From GWA1-39-11 sp964360265 (GTDB taxonomy: Bacteria; Patescibacteriota; Microgenomatia; Levybacterales; GWA1-39-11), in NCBI GenBank assembly GCA_964360265.1, contig CAYHUY010000016.1, positions 1 to 16,740 on the forward strand: DNA of 16,740 nucleotides, read 5' to 3'. Both the position numbers and the translations under genes were made by a program. The notes under the pieces were generated by a model. The model had not been told where the DNA came from. It ran no database searches and saw only the letters and a list, made by a program, of their open reading frames with translations. This document shows positions 5,107-13,386 of the stretch, one piece after another. Within the stretch, counting starts at the first letter, position 1. Every line of letters starts with the position of its first letter.

Positions 5107-7794
5107 ATGACACACGAACATTTGACACAGAGAGCAGATTTCAACTACTCTATAAATAGAATGGCTGAGGCACATGATACCCCAACAGGCGGCCCGGGAG
5201 ACACCGGTGCTCCCGGCCGTGAGAGAACACCTCAGGGGATAGAGCTTGCGCGAATGCATTGGGATGAGCGAATTGCAAAAACCACAGACCCCAATGAAAG
5301 ACAGACGCTTATGGCCCTTCGCGAGATGGGTATCTCACCTCTAGGGGGCGGCGCGGAAGTTATTAACCCCGCAGATTATCTTGACCCGGCACTTGTGCCT
5401 TTTGTGGAAGGCTTAAATAACGAACTTACAGACCGTATAGATAGAGGTGAATCACCAATTCCTGATTTGGACTATGTCAGCAGCCAGCTTGAACGTTTGG
5501 AGAGGTTGATTGATGAAGGGAGAATTGCAGACCTCGGTCAAGCAACTCGTTTGCAACAAACATTAAATACCTGGAAGAGAGAATCGCTTGAGGTAGCGAG
5601 GAATGATGCAAGAGCAGAGACAGGAGGGCGGAGAGAATTTAATTTCTTTACAATTCAGCAGAAAGATCTGAAAGAGCTGGATGATTCCCCTATTGGATGG
5701 CTAGATAATCAATTTGATATTCTTTATAGTCTTGCACAGCAAGGACAGGAGTTAAACTCTCCAATTGTTCAACAAGTAGAACGGGCTTTTGAGGAGGCTT
5801 CACGTTACGTACGCATTAAACAACCGAATGCGGCAGAAGAATTTAATACATCTTTTACTATTCGTTTTAATTTACTTTCCAGTAGAACGACCATCGGTTA
5901 CAGAAGCATTGAGAATATTCAGAGAGCGGCAACAACACTTGGTCTTCATGGCTTGATGAAAGGAATCAGTATGGAAGATGGAAAAGTGGGGTCAATGTTT
6001 AATAGACTCCACGAACTACTTGAAGACGAACGGTTAAAAAATCCTGACCACCATGCAAAACCAGAGGTGGTCAATAGGCTGCAGGATAATGTAATTGCTG
6101 AACAGCTTTCCATGGCAGAAAGAGGAATAGGCCAATTCGGAAATTTGAGTGATGCTGCTTTGGAGGGATTGGACGATGACCAAAAACAGGAAAGTCGGAA
6201 GCAGGTAACAAAAGACATTACAAGAGCTGTGAGAATTGCTTACGACGTTTTTGTTTCCTCCCAAAGGCAGGCAGTAATTGTAGCGCGCGGGCGACACCTA
6301 ACGGGTGACGAAGCCTATTTCTCTGACCCTGCGTCCGGACCTCTTAATGTATACAATCTTGAAGACCTTTTAATTAAAAAGTTTGGTATTTATAATGCGC
6401 ATGACCAAGAATTTGTAAAACGGATAAAGCTGGATATGGCAGAAGGCTACATTGCTAAACAAAAGAAGACATTAAGATTAACAGAAGATGAGAAAGAAGA
6501 TTTGGGGACTAGATTATTTAGAGACCTATTTGCTGTTCCGGACTTTTTTTCTTCAGGGTGGAGGATTAAGGGAGTCTTAGATTCAATAGATGAGCGGTTT
6601 ATAGCTCGTTTTGAAGAAGTGGAAGGAAAGGAAAAGGCCAGAGACTTCGCACTATTTATGAGACTTCTTAAGGCACCAAAGGCAAGAGAAGAAGCAGGAG
6701 GTGAATCAAGAGAACAAGTTTGGGAAAGAATTGCAAGCATCCGCCCGGAAGAAATCGTAAGACTGTATAGGGAAAGAGCAGAGGATGACTCAAGACTTAC
6801 AACCCTTTTTAATAATGGCGTATTCGCAAATTATCGGATGACAGATGAAGACGGATCAGTGCATGGAATTAGGGGCTATGACGATTTCAAAAAAGAGTTC
6901 GGACCAATTTTGCGACTCCTTAGGGAGAATGGCTATAGGGATCTGCGCCAACTAAAAATCGCAAAAGAAGGATTTACTCCGGAAGAAACAGAACAGATCC
7001 GCCAGTATTTTAATGAAGACAAGGCAGGCGACATTCAAGAAATGTTCCGTTTGATGACAGGCTTTTCTCAAAATTCAATTACTGAGTTGTTAAACAATAA
7101 TAAATTTGAAGATACTTACACAAGGACACTTTTAATTGATGATGCGCTCCTTGACAGACTTGAAAGCCCAGAAGAAGAAGGTTTTGTTCCTCTCTCCAAA
7201 AAATATGCAACTGATCAGGGAGGGGACGCCTTGGTAAGGAACTGGAATGATGTAGGAAATGCAATTCAGGCAGGACAGAGCCTTATCAAATTTATACAAT
7301 CAGAAAACCCGGAAGCAAAAATGAAAGCGGCCGAAGAATTTGGCGAATTTACCAGCCTATATAATGGGCAGGAAGCCAGAGCCAAATGTATCCGTTATAC
7401 AATAGGGACATTTCTTAGTCTTTCAAAATCCGATTTTATGTGGGATTCATTAGGCGTGGGAAAGCTTCCATTTAGAAAAGCGATGTCTGAAATAGAAAGG
7501 ATATATGGGCCACAAGCAATGTCTATGAGTAGAGACCAGTTAAGAGTACAACTTGATAATATACATCACTCGTTGGTAGGGGCACTTGATAAGAATTTTT
7601 CCAGCATGACTCCAGAGCAGCAAGAGAAAGAACATGAAAAAGTGGAAACTTTCTATCATGATCTTGAAAAAGTACTGGAAGTCACTGGAAAAGATATGGT
7701 TAAGAGAAGAGCGTTTTCCTTTTTGATATTTTTAATCCTTGCAGGAATTATTGAAACATATAAAGTTGGCGAAGAAACGGTTAAGACAAAATAA
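5107..7794 (+). CDS. Large helical protein with C-terminal membrane anchor
   Basis: About 895 residues, unrecognised. The start is uncertain: TTG 5098, ATG 5107 and ATG 5161 share the frame and none has a Shine-Dalgarno sequence; I chose the first ATG. Near the N-terminus is a glycine/proline-rich patch (GGPGDTGAPGRE) coded by unusually GC-rich palindromic DNA. The rest is charged and predicted almost entirely helical, with Gln/Glu/Arg-rich stretches suggesting coiled coils and no catalytic motif I can name. The last ~30 residues have a basic stop (KRRAF), one hydrophobic helix (about 873-887, FSFLIFLILAGII) and a polar tail, so the body is probably cytoplasmic and tail-anchored. It is divergent from the ATPase regulator and converges on the VirB6-like gene 7 bases later. 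A scaffold or partner of the secretion-like machinery is a reasonable guess from context only. Confidence 0.8.
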   Translation: MTHEHLTQRADFNYSINRMAEAHDTPTGGPGDTGAPGRERTPQGIELARMHWDERIAKTTDPNERQTLMALREMGISPLGGGAEVINPADYLDPALVPFVEGLNNELTDRIDRGESPIPDLDYVSSQLERLERLIDEGRIADLGQATRLQQTLNTWKRESLEVARNDARAETGGRREFNFFTIQQKDLKELDDSPIGWLDNQFDILYSLAQQGQELNSPIVQQVERAFEEASRYVRIKQPNAAEEFNTSFTIRFNLLSSRTTIGYRSIENIQRAATTLGLHGLMKGISMEDGKVGSMFNRLHELLEDERLKNPDHHAKPEVVNRLQDNVIAEQLSMAERGIGQFGNLSDAALEGLDDDQKQESRKQVTKDITRAVRIAYDVFVSSQRQAVIVARGRHLTGDEAYFSDPASGPLNVYNLEDLLIKKFGIYNAHDQEFVKRIKLDMAEGYIAKQKKTLRLTEDEKEDLGTRLFRDLFAVPDFFSSGWRIKGVLDSIDERFIARFEEVEGKEKARDFALFMRLLKAPKAREEAGGESREQVWERIASIRPEEIVRLYRERAEDDSRLTTLFNNGVFANYRMTDEDGSVHGIRGYDDFKKEFGPILRLLRENGYRDLRQLKIAKEGFTPEETEQIRQYFNEDKAGDIQEMFRLMTGFSQNSITELLNNNKFEDTYTRTLLIDDALLDRLESPEEEGFVPLSKKYATDQGGDALVRNWNDVGNAIQAGQSLIKFIQSENPEAKMKAAEEFGEFTSLYNGQEARAKCIRYTIGTFLSLSKSDFMWDSLGVGKLPFRKAMSEIERIYGPQAMSMSRDQLRVQLDNIHHSLVGALDKNFSSMTPEQQEKEHEKVETFYHDLEKVLEVTGKDMVKRRAFSFLIFLILAGIIETYKVGEETVKTK

Positions 7795-7801
7795 TTATTA
7801 T

Positions 7802-9433
7802 CTACCTCACAATCCCAAAACCCCTTGCCAGTCTCGTAAGAGGACCAGCCTTAGCTATTCTCATTGCGCCTGGATTCTTTGGGTCCTCTTCGTACTGAAT
7901 ATGAGAGCCGAAAGCTGCGCTTGTCCCTCCGCTTATTAATCTGCCGGGGGCGCCTGCACCTACGCCAAGACTTTTACCAATGGAAGCTGCGTACTTAAAG
8001 TCAGGCTGCTTTAGTGCGTCCCGTACCATATTTGCCACCTCAGGAAGCATTAATATTATTCCAAGTCCTATTATTGGAGCAAAACCCGCGGGGTTTGAAA
8101 AATCTCCCACCATTGGCGGCGCAAAAGGATTAGGATGTTTTTCGAAACCGTCAATAAAGGTCTTTCCCAGAAGAAACATAGTGATTGTTACAGGAAATAC
8201 GGAAAGATTTGAAACCATGCTTCTTGTCCACCCTCCAATACCGGGTTGTCCGGGGATAAGACCTTTTGCAATAAGAAAGGGCGCAAAAACCACATTTATT
8301 AAGATAAATATGTAAGACTTAATCAGTATGAACCAAAGCCTTAATAGGGCAGAGAAAAGCGCAATAATAATTATAATATAGGCAATAACGCCGGCAGCAA
8401 AACCCGCAACGTGACCTCCAGCGATTGCGCCTGATAACATTCCTACTCCCAAACCTACTCCTATACCTATTATTGCTCCAGGTATACCTCCGGTCTTTCC
8501 GACAATACCCGCGGCTCTTGTAATTGCCCCTCCTATTCCACCAGCCCCCGCACCGGCTCCTATAATTGAGCCTATAATTCCCCCCAGCACTGCCCCAAGT
8601 GTCCCGTCAAAAATTGATCTTACAACTCCTCCAATAGTATGCGCCCCTGCGTTTGCTATCCCGCCTAACCCTCCTAATCCACCGGCCGCTCCAAATGGAG
8701 TACTGGAACTAACATCAACCACATCCAATCCCTGACCGACAAAAACGGAAATAATAAGATACATAGATACATACATAAGATCAATTAAAAATCCGGCAAT
8801 TGCGTAAGAAAAGGTGATCAAAATTATTGCGATAATAATTTTGGGGATTTGGTTCTGGACAGTCATGACGGTTCTTGGGTCAATTTTTATTCTGAACATT
8901 ATTCCAAGTCCTACAATTATAAAAAGAACAACAAAGATTATATATGTAATATTGCGAAATGCCTGCCAAAGGCTTAGGGTAGGTTTAAGTCCATTGAACC
9001 CCAAGCTTTGCGCATAAGCTTTCTCACCTATTCCAAAATTTGATGCCATATAACTTCCGTAATCATGAGTTGATACCGGGATGTAAAACGTGGAGGCTAT
9101 AAGATTTCCGGTAATTGCCATTAAGCCGCCACCCTGCTTAACATAGCCGATTTTATTTGTTGCAGGATCTATTCCAAGACATTCCCCCCGCGGATTTAAT
9201 GGGTCAACTCCTGTAAAGATACACACGAAAGTGGTTGCAATGTTTATAAATACGCTTTGGGTATAAGTGTTAAGGTTTTGCGGGACGTCAGGATTAGTAT
9301 TTAAATAATTAGTCCCTTGGCCCGCGGATTGAAATTGCGCATGAGCAGTTGGGGCAAGAATAAAGAATGAAGAATAAATAATAACAAATAAGGGAAAGAG
9401 AAATAATGTTATTTTCATGGACAGAATCTTCAC
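7802..9433 (-). CDS. VirB6/TrbL-like polytopic membrane protein
   Basis: Up to 543 residues. The start is GTG 9433 or, five codons later, ATG 9418; the GTG would be leaderless from the promoter at 9441-9470. A signal peptide ends at AHA|Q (residue ~32), and a ~125-residue exported segment with two cysteines follows. Membrane helices lie at about 161-180, 197-232, 349-372, 373-395 and 408-424, with another hydrophobic segment near 460-475. Residues 248-348 are an extended Gly/Ala/Ile-rich, glycine-zipper-like region that could pack in the membrane. The basic C-terminal tail ends RLARGFGIVR. This topology, and the conserved-looking block VFAPFLIAKGLIPGQPGIGG near residue 382, fit the VirB6/TrbL inner-membrane channel component of type IV secretion systems as seen in CPR genomes. 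No VirB4/VirD4 ATPase lies in this window, so the apparatus is incomplete here. Confidence 0.75.
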   Translation of the reverse strand: MKILSMKITLFLFPLFVIIYSSFFILAPTAHAQFQSAGQGTNYLNTNPDVPQNLNTYTQSVFINIATTFVCIFTGVDPLNPRGECLGIDPATNKIGYVKQGGGLMAITGNLIASTFYIPVSTHDYGSYMASNFGIGEKAYAQSLGFNGLKPTLSLWQAFRNITYIIFVVLFIIVGLGIMFRIKIDPRTVMTVQNQIPKIIIAIILITFSYAIAGFLIDLMYVSMYLIISVFVGQGLDVVDVSSSTPFGAAGGLGGLGGIANAGAHTIGGVVRSIFDGTLGAVLGGIIGSIIGAGAGAGGIGGAITRAAGIVGKTGGIPGAIIGIGVGLGVGMLSGAIAGGHVAGFAAGVIAYIIIIIALFSALLRLWFILIKSYIFILINVVFAPFLIAKGLIPGQPGIGGWTRSMVSNLSVFPVTITMFLLGKTFIDGFEKHPNPFAPPMVGDFSNPAGFAPIIGLGIILMLPEVANMVRDALKQPDFKYAASIGKSLGVGAGAPGRLISGGTSAAFGSHIQYEEDPKNPGAMRIAKAGPLTRLARGFGIVR

Positions 9434-9440
9434 TTAGTTT

Positions 9441-9470
9441 AGTATGGAGTAAAAGATCCAAAAATGTCAA
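9441..9470 (-). promoter_or_regulatory. Promoter of the VirB6-like gene
   Basis: Minus strand: a perfect -35 TTGACA (9465-9470), 18-base spacer and a poorer -10 CATACT (9441-9446, 4 of 6). The -10 ends 7 bases before the GTG at 9433, so that GTG would be the 5' end of the mRNA. This is the main reason to consider the GTG start rather than ATG 9418. Confidence 0.45.
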
Positions 9471-9572
9471 ATTGATTAGCTGTTGACCCCACCAATCTTA
9501 CCATTCGCCTTTTAGTACTATTCGTACACGGCTCATGGAGCGATTTTGGAGGGGTCTGCGTCGCTGAACTCC

Positions 9573-9602
9573 TTGACAATCCGGCTTACGCGGTAGTATT
9601 AT
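9573..9602 (+). promoter_or_regulatory. Promoter of the DUF5667-like gene
   Basis: TTGACA (9573-9578), 18-base spacer, TATTAT (9597-9602): a near-consensus housekeeping promoter. The -10 ends 11 bases before ATG 9614, predicting a leader of about 5 bases with no ribosome binding site. The remaining divergent gap (9471-9572) shows no gene. Confidence 0.75.
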
Positions 9603-9613
9603 AAACACAATTA

Positions 9614-10195
9614 ATGAGAAAGCCTTTGTTAGGATTTTCCGCTCTACTTTTATTCTTTGCACTTCTTATGCCTCCTGCAATTATTCTTGCCAAAGAAAAT
9701 TCGGTAATGGATTCGAAGTCTTCGAGTCACCAAGACGCAACCAAAAGCGCTGAGAAAATAAATTACGCGCTTCCCTATCCCGGAATTTTACCAGACAATC
9801 CACTCTATTTTTTAAAAGCGGTCAGAGATGGGATAATATCTTTTGTTATTTCGGACCCGGTAAAAAAAGCAGAATTTCATTTACTCACATCAGATAAAAG
9901 AATATCTGCCTCTCTTTTGTTGGCAGAAAAAGGCAAGTTGGACCTTGCAATTTCTACTCTTTCAAAGGGCAATAATTACTTCCACAAAGCGATGGAAAAT
10001 GCAAGCGCGGCAAAAAAAATGGGAAAGAGCGTTGATACAGTTTTACATAATATGGGAAAATCAATTAAAAAGCACCAAGAGGTGTTGGAAATGGTGAAGA
10101 GTAAGGTTGGGAAAAAATTCGCGGGTCAGCTTCAAATTGAAACAGAAAGGATGGCGGAATTTGAAAATTCCGTTAATCAACTTAGCCCACAATAG
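9614..10195 (+). CDS. Exported DUF5667-like protein
   Basis: A 193-residue exported protein. A signal peptide or N-terminal anchor covers residues 1-26 (basic MRK, hydrophobic core, likely cleavage at ILA|K). A low-complexity Ser/Lys linker follows. Next is the motif YALPYPGILPDNPLYFLKAV (residues ~51-70), which I associate with DUF5667 proteins common in Patescibacteria. The remaining ~120 residues are predicted helical and lysine-rich, ending in an antiparallel helical stretch. Function of the family is unknown; envelope location follows from the signal peptide. It has its own promoter and sits between the divergent VirB6-like gene and the nrdR promoter. The 208 bases after it hold no gene except the nrdR control region. 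Confidence 0.8.
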   Translation: MRKPLLGFSALLLFFALLMPPAIILAKENSVMDSKSSSHQDATKSAEKINYALPYPGILPDNPLYFLKAVRDGIISFVISDPVKKAEFHLLTSDKRISASLLLAEKGKLDLAISTLSKGNNYFHKAMENASAAKKMGKSVDTVLHNMGKSIKKHQEVLEMVKSKVGKKFAGQLQIETERMAEFENSVNQLSPQ

Positions 10196-10341
10196 AAGGT
10201 AAAATAAGGAATCGGATCATTTTTTTGTTCAGAAATATCCCCATTGATTTAAGTTTTTCTTCTTGGTTTGTTATTCCCGCAAAGACGTACATCGCTGAAG
10301 CTAGAAAATAGGTTGCTAGACTCTGATATACTAGTTGATAG

Positions 10342-10370
10342 TTGACGGCATTGATATAGTGCTCTAATAT
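10342..10370 (+). promoter_or_regulatory. Promoter of nrdR-nrdJ
   Basis: TTGACG (10342-10347), exactly 17 bases, TAATAT (10365-10370). Predicted transcription start is near 10377, giving a ~27-base leader. This is the one promoter here with a conventional leader: GGAGGTG (10395-10401) precedes ATG 10404. One NrdR-box-like site fills the spacer and the other sits at the transcription start. Confidence 0.75.
10347..10362 (+). promoter_or_regulatory. NrdR box 1 (weaker)
   Basis: GGCATTGATATAGTGC shares the core T-x-GATAT-x-GTG with box 2 and lies exactly 31 bases upstream of it, about three helical turns. Paired NrdR boxes at such spacing are typical for class ribonucleotide reductase promoters. 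It occupies the -35/-10 spacer, where binding would block RNA polymerase. Confidence 0.65.
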
Positions 10371-10377
10371 TATTTTG

Positions 10378-10393
10378 ACACTAGATATGGTGT
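10378..10393 (+). promoter_or_regulatory. NrdR box 2 (strong)
   Basis: ACACTAGATATGGTGT is a near-palindrome close to the known 16-bp NrdR box (ACAC...ATAT...GTGT). It starts at the predicted transcription start and ends two bases before the Shine-Dalgarno sequence. Suggests autoregulation of nrdR together with nrdJ. Confidence 0.8.
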
Positions 10394-10403
10394 TGGAGGT
10401 GAG

Positions 10404-10853
10404 ATGCAGTGCCCGTATTGTAAAAGCACAGATTCAGAGGTTGTTGAAACAAGAGTTTCTGAGGACGGGACTAATATCAGGCGTCGAAGAAATTGTCTTT
10501 CATGCGGCAAGCGTTACACTACGTACGAGAGGATAGAAAACATAACTTTAATTGTTAAGAAGAAGGATGGAAGACGTGAGCAATTTGATCGAGAGAAATT
10601 GCGTACGGGACTCGCGCGCGCCTGCGAAAAAACAACAGTGTCAACGGACGCAATTAACAATATAGTAGATGAGGTTGAACGGGAATTAATAAGCGGGGAG
10701 TCAGTTGAAGTAGAGGGAAAAAAAATTGGACAAATGGTTTCCCAGCGACTTAAGAAGCTTGACAAGATAGCGTATATAAGATTCTCAAGCGTCTTCAAGC
10801 GCTTTGTAGATCTTGAAGATTTTGAAAAAGAACTAAAAAAACTAATTAAGTAA
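10404..10853 (+). CDS. nrdR: Transcriptional repressor NrdR
   Basis: 149 residues, the usual length of NrdR, the Zn- and nucleotide-binding repressor of ribonucleotide reductase genes. The N-terminal zinc ribbon is complete: C3/C6 (MQCPYCKS) and C31/C34 (RRNCLSCGKRYTTYE), with the DNA-contacting arginine cluster RRRR just before the second pair. An ATP-cone fills residues ~46-136 (IVKKKDGRREQFDREKLRTGL ... RFSSVFKRF). NrdR binds ATP/dATP and represses at high dATP. The strong ribosome binding site GGAGGTG lies before the ATG. The gene is followed 12 bases later by nrdJ, the enzyme it should regulate, and its own promoter carries two NrdR-box-like sites. Identification is secure. Confidence 0.97.
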   Translation: MQCPYCKSTDSEVVETRVSEDGTNIRRRRNCLSCGKRYTTYERIENITLIVKKKDGRREQFDREKLRTGLARACEKTTVSTDAINNIVDEVERELISGESVEVEGKKIGQMVSQRLKKLDKIAYIRFSSVFKRFVDLEDFEKELKKLIK

Positions 10854-10865
10854 TAAATTATAAAT

Positions 10866-13373
10866 ATGAAACTTACTGGTCTTTCTCAGAAAGTATTTTT
10901 GGACAGGTATTCTTTAAAGGACAAGAAAGGGAATGCCGTTGAAAAGACTCCTGATAAAATGATTAAGCGGGTTGCGCGCGCAGTTTCAGACATTGAAACA
11001 ACGTCTGAAAATAAGAAAAAGTGGCAGAAAGAATTCCAGCACGTAATGGCGGGATTCAAATATGTCCCCGGGGGAAGAATCCTGGCAGGGGCGGGAACAG
11101 GTTTTGACGTAACTTATTATAATTGTTTTGTGATTCCCTCTCCGCTTGATTCACGAGATGGAATTCTTGACACATTAAAGCAAATGGTTGAGATTATGGC
11201 GCGCGGAGGAGGGGTCGGCATCAATCTTTCGTCGCTTAGACCGCGGGGCCACAGAGTTGAGAAAGTTAATGGGTTCTCATCAGGGCCATGTAATTGGGCA
11301 GAATTATTCTCAGTTGCAACAAAAGACATAATTCAGCAAGGAGGCAGTAGGCGCGGAGCTTTAATGTTAATGCTCTGGGATTGGCATCCTGATATTGAGG
11401 AGTTCATTACGGTTAAACAGGATTTGACTAAAATTAACGGGGCCAATCTTTCTGTTTGCGTATCTGATTCTTTCATGGAGGCAGTTGAAAAAGACGGCGA
11501 TTGGGATCTTATCTTTCCTGACCGGAAAGACCCTGAGTATGATGCAAAATGGGATGGCGACATTTATGCATGGAAGGCGCTTGGAAAAAAAGTTGTAGTT
11601 CATAAAACTATAAAAGCTCGTGCCATGTGGAATCTGATTGCGCAGGCAGCATGGAAATCTGCTGAACCAGGCGTAGTATTTATGGAGCGCTACAACAAGC
11701 TTCATAACAATTGGTATTGGAACAGGATAAATTGTGTAAATCCTTGCGGGGAAGAAGGATTGCCGCCGTGGGGAGTTTGTAATCTTGGATCAATTAATCT
11801 TTCGGCTCTCGTTCACGGTAAAGGTATCGATAAAAAAGGAACGTTTGACTTCAAAGAATTAAAGCGGGTTGTTAGGGGGGGCGTTCGCTTTCAAGACAAT
11901 GTAATAGAGATGGATCCTTATGTTTTTGAGGGGATTAGGAAAACTCAATATGAGGGAGAGCGAAGGATTGGTCTTGGAACAATGGGTCTTGGAGATACGT
12001 TAATTAAGCTTCATATGCGCTATGGATCGACTGCCTCCTTAAAGTTTATTGATAAAGTTTATAAGACAATTCGAGACGAAGCCTATCGCGCGTCTATTGA
12101 GATTTCAAAAGAAAAAGGCTCATTTGGGAAATTTGATAAAGTGCTTTATCCTCAAGGCAAATTTATACTTTCATTGCCTTTCGATATTCAAGACGGAATT
12201 AAGAATCACGGCATAAGAAATTCAGTTCTTTTAATGCAGGCCCCAACCGGTTCAACCTCCTTAATGGTTAATACTACATCAGGGATAGAACCGGTTTATG
12301 AATATGAATTTGTGAGAAGAGATAGAATTGGCGAGCATATTGTAAGACATCATATTTATGAAGAGTGGTATAAAAAACACGGCCCCGACCTTAAAATTGG
12401 GAAAATTAAGAAGCCCGATTGGTTTGTGTCCGCAAACGACCTTACCCCGGAAGATCATGTTAGGGTTCAGGCGGCAATCCAGCAATTTGTTGACGCGTCT
12501 ATGTCGAAAACGGTAAATGCACCAAAATCTCATACGATAGAGGATGTTAAAAGACTTTACACTCTTGCTTATAAGCTTGGTTGTAAGGGCATTGCTTACA
12601 TGAGGGAAGGATCTCGAGCCGGGGTTCTTGAACGTATTGATGATAAAAAAACCCTTCCTGCCGGCAGGCAGGAGAAAGAGGAAGTGGAAGAAGTGGCGCG
12701 TCCTGCTCCGGCAATTTCAAAAAGGCCGCCTATCATGTACGGTTTAACCTACAAAACCAAGACGCCTCTTGGAGATGCTTTTATTACGCTCAATAAAGAT
12801 GAGGCAGGGAATCCTTTTGAAGCATTTATTACAATTGGAAAATCCGGGTCTGATGTTGCCGCAATGACTGATGCTCTGGGGCGAATGATATCGATTGTTT
12901 TAAGACTCCAGAGCCCCGTTGCGGCGCGTGAGCGGATTCGCCAAATTGTTGCGCAACTTTCAGGAATCGGAGGAATGAGAACTGTTGGATATGGAGAGAA
13001 CAGAATAAGATCAGTGCCGGATGCTGTTGCCAAAGTTCTGGCTGAGGAGTTTGGGTTTACGGTCAATGGAATTGTGACTGATTTAAAGAAAAAAGAAGAG
13101 CTATCGAACAATAACGGTATTCAGTTAGCAAATGGGGAAACAAATGGGCATTCAAACGGCAACGGAAAGTTAAGCACTGTAGTTCAAGTCTCAAACGCGC
13201 ATGAGAATAATGTTTTTATGGAACAATTAAGTATCAGCGCTGAACCATCAACACCGATTGAATCGGTGTCAACACACAACGCTTTTGATCTTTGTCCCTC
13301 ATGTGGAGGAGCAACTTTAGCACATGAGGAAGGTTGTAAGAAGTGCTATAGCTGCGGCTATAGCGAATGTTAG
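10866..13373 (+). CDS. nrdJ: AdoCbl-dependent ribonucleotide reductase (class II)
   Basis: 835 residues. Reduces ribonucleotides to deoxyribonucleotides using a thiyl radical generated from adenosylcobalamin, so it works without oxygen-dependent radical subunits. Visible catalytic set: N292-P-C294-G-E296 (radical cysteine and its Asn/Glu partners), with C87 (TYYNCFVIPS) and C305 as the redox pair; the 11-residue C294-C305 spacing matches characterised NrdJ. A TSCPD domain covers about 620-735. The C-terminus has a zinc-ribbon-like tail with C810, C813, C824, C827, C830 and C835, which in the family re-reduces the active site. Between catalytic core and TSCPD domain a linker contains LPAGRQ, coded by a GC-rich palindromic repeat. 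There is no clear Shine-Dalgarno before the ATG, 12 bases after nrdR. It is followed directly by a cobalamin riboswitch and adenosyltransferase, which supply its cofactor. Confidence 0.97.
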   Translation: MKLTGLSQKVFLDRYSLKDKKGNAVEKTPDKMIKRVARAVSDIETTSENKKKWQKEFQHVMAGFKYVPGGRILAGAGTGFDVTYYNCFVIPSPLDSRDGILDTLKQMVEIMARGGGVGINLSSLRPRGHRVEKVNGFSSGPCNWAELFSVATKDIIQQGGSRRGALMLMLWDWHPDIEEFITVKQDLTKINGANLSVCVSDSFMEAVEKDGDWDLIFPDRKDPEYDAKWDGDIYAWKALGKKVVVHKTIKARAMWNLIAQAAWKSAEPGVVFMERYNKLHNNWYWNRINCVNPCGEEGLPPWGVCNLGSINLSALVHGKGIDKKGTFDFKELKRVVRGGVRFQDNVIEMDPYVFEGIRKTQYEGERRIGLGTMGLGDTLIKLHMRYGSTASLKFIDKVYKTIRDEAYRASIEISKEKGSFGKFDKVLYPQGKFILSLPFDIQDGIKNHGIRNSVLLMQAPTGSTSLMVNTTSGIEPVYEYEFVRRDRIGEHIVRHHIYEEWYKKHGPDLKIGKIKKPDWFVSANDLTPEDHVRVQAAIQQFVDASMSKTVNAPKSHTIEDVKRLYTLAYKLGCKGIAYMREGSRAGVLERIDDKKTLPAGRQEKEEVEEVARPAPAISKRPPIMYGLTYKTKTPLGDAFITLNKDEAGNPFEAFITIGKSGSDVAAMTDALGRMISIVLRLQSPVAARERIRQIVAQLSGIGGMRTVGYGENRIRSVPDAVAKVLAEEFGFTVNGIVTDLKKKEELSNNNGIQLANGETNGHSNGNGKLSTVVQVSNAHENNVFMEQLSISAEPSTPIESVSTHNAFDLCPSCGGATLAHEEGCKKCYSCGYSEC
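12657..12672 (+). repeat. GC-rich palindromic repeat inserted in nrdJ
   Basis: CCTGCCGGCAGGCAGG, in frame in the nrdJ linker, coding P598-A-G-R-Q602. The same 16 bases occur exactly, in inverse orientation, in the intergenic copy at 16302-16319. The core CCTGCCGGCAGG is a perfect palindrome. Its position in a linker, where extra residues are tolerated, suggests insertion of a dispersed element. Confidence 0.75.
13345..13364 (+). other. Inverted repeat at 3' end of nrdJ
   Basis: GCTATAGC-TGCG-GCTATAGC forms an 8-base-pair stem with a 4-base loop within the codons for the final Cys-rich tail. The following sequence is AT-rich but lacks a real T-tract, so it could at best weaken read-through into the riboswitch. 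It may simply reflect the repeated CYSCGYS codons. Confidence 0.4.
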
Positions 13374-13386
13374 TTAATTTATAAAT

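Noticed and set aside
5122..5160. TTGACA ... TATAAA as a promoter before ATG 5161
   Set aside because: The spacer is 23 bases, too long for a normal promoter, and it would lie inside the gene if ATG 5107 is the start.
7980..9017. Plus-strand open frames opposite the VirB6-like gene
   Set aside because: They are antisense shadows of a well-supported membrane protein and show no start signals or recognisable composition of their own.
9480..9572. Possible rRNA or other RNA gene remnant in the divergent gap (minus strand has GTACTAA-type sequence as at the 3' end of 23S rRNA)
   Set aside because: The similarity is only a few bases and no flanking rRNA helices can be recognised.
12657..12672. 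Reading the nrdJ palindrome as a transcription terminator or frameshift site
   Set aside because: The frame continues unbroken into a normal TSCPD domain and there is no T-tract.
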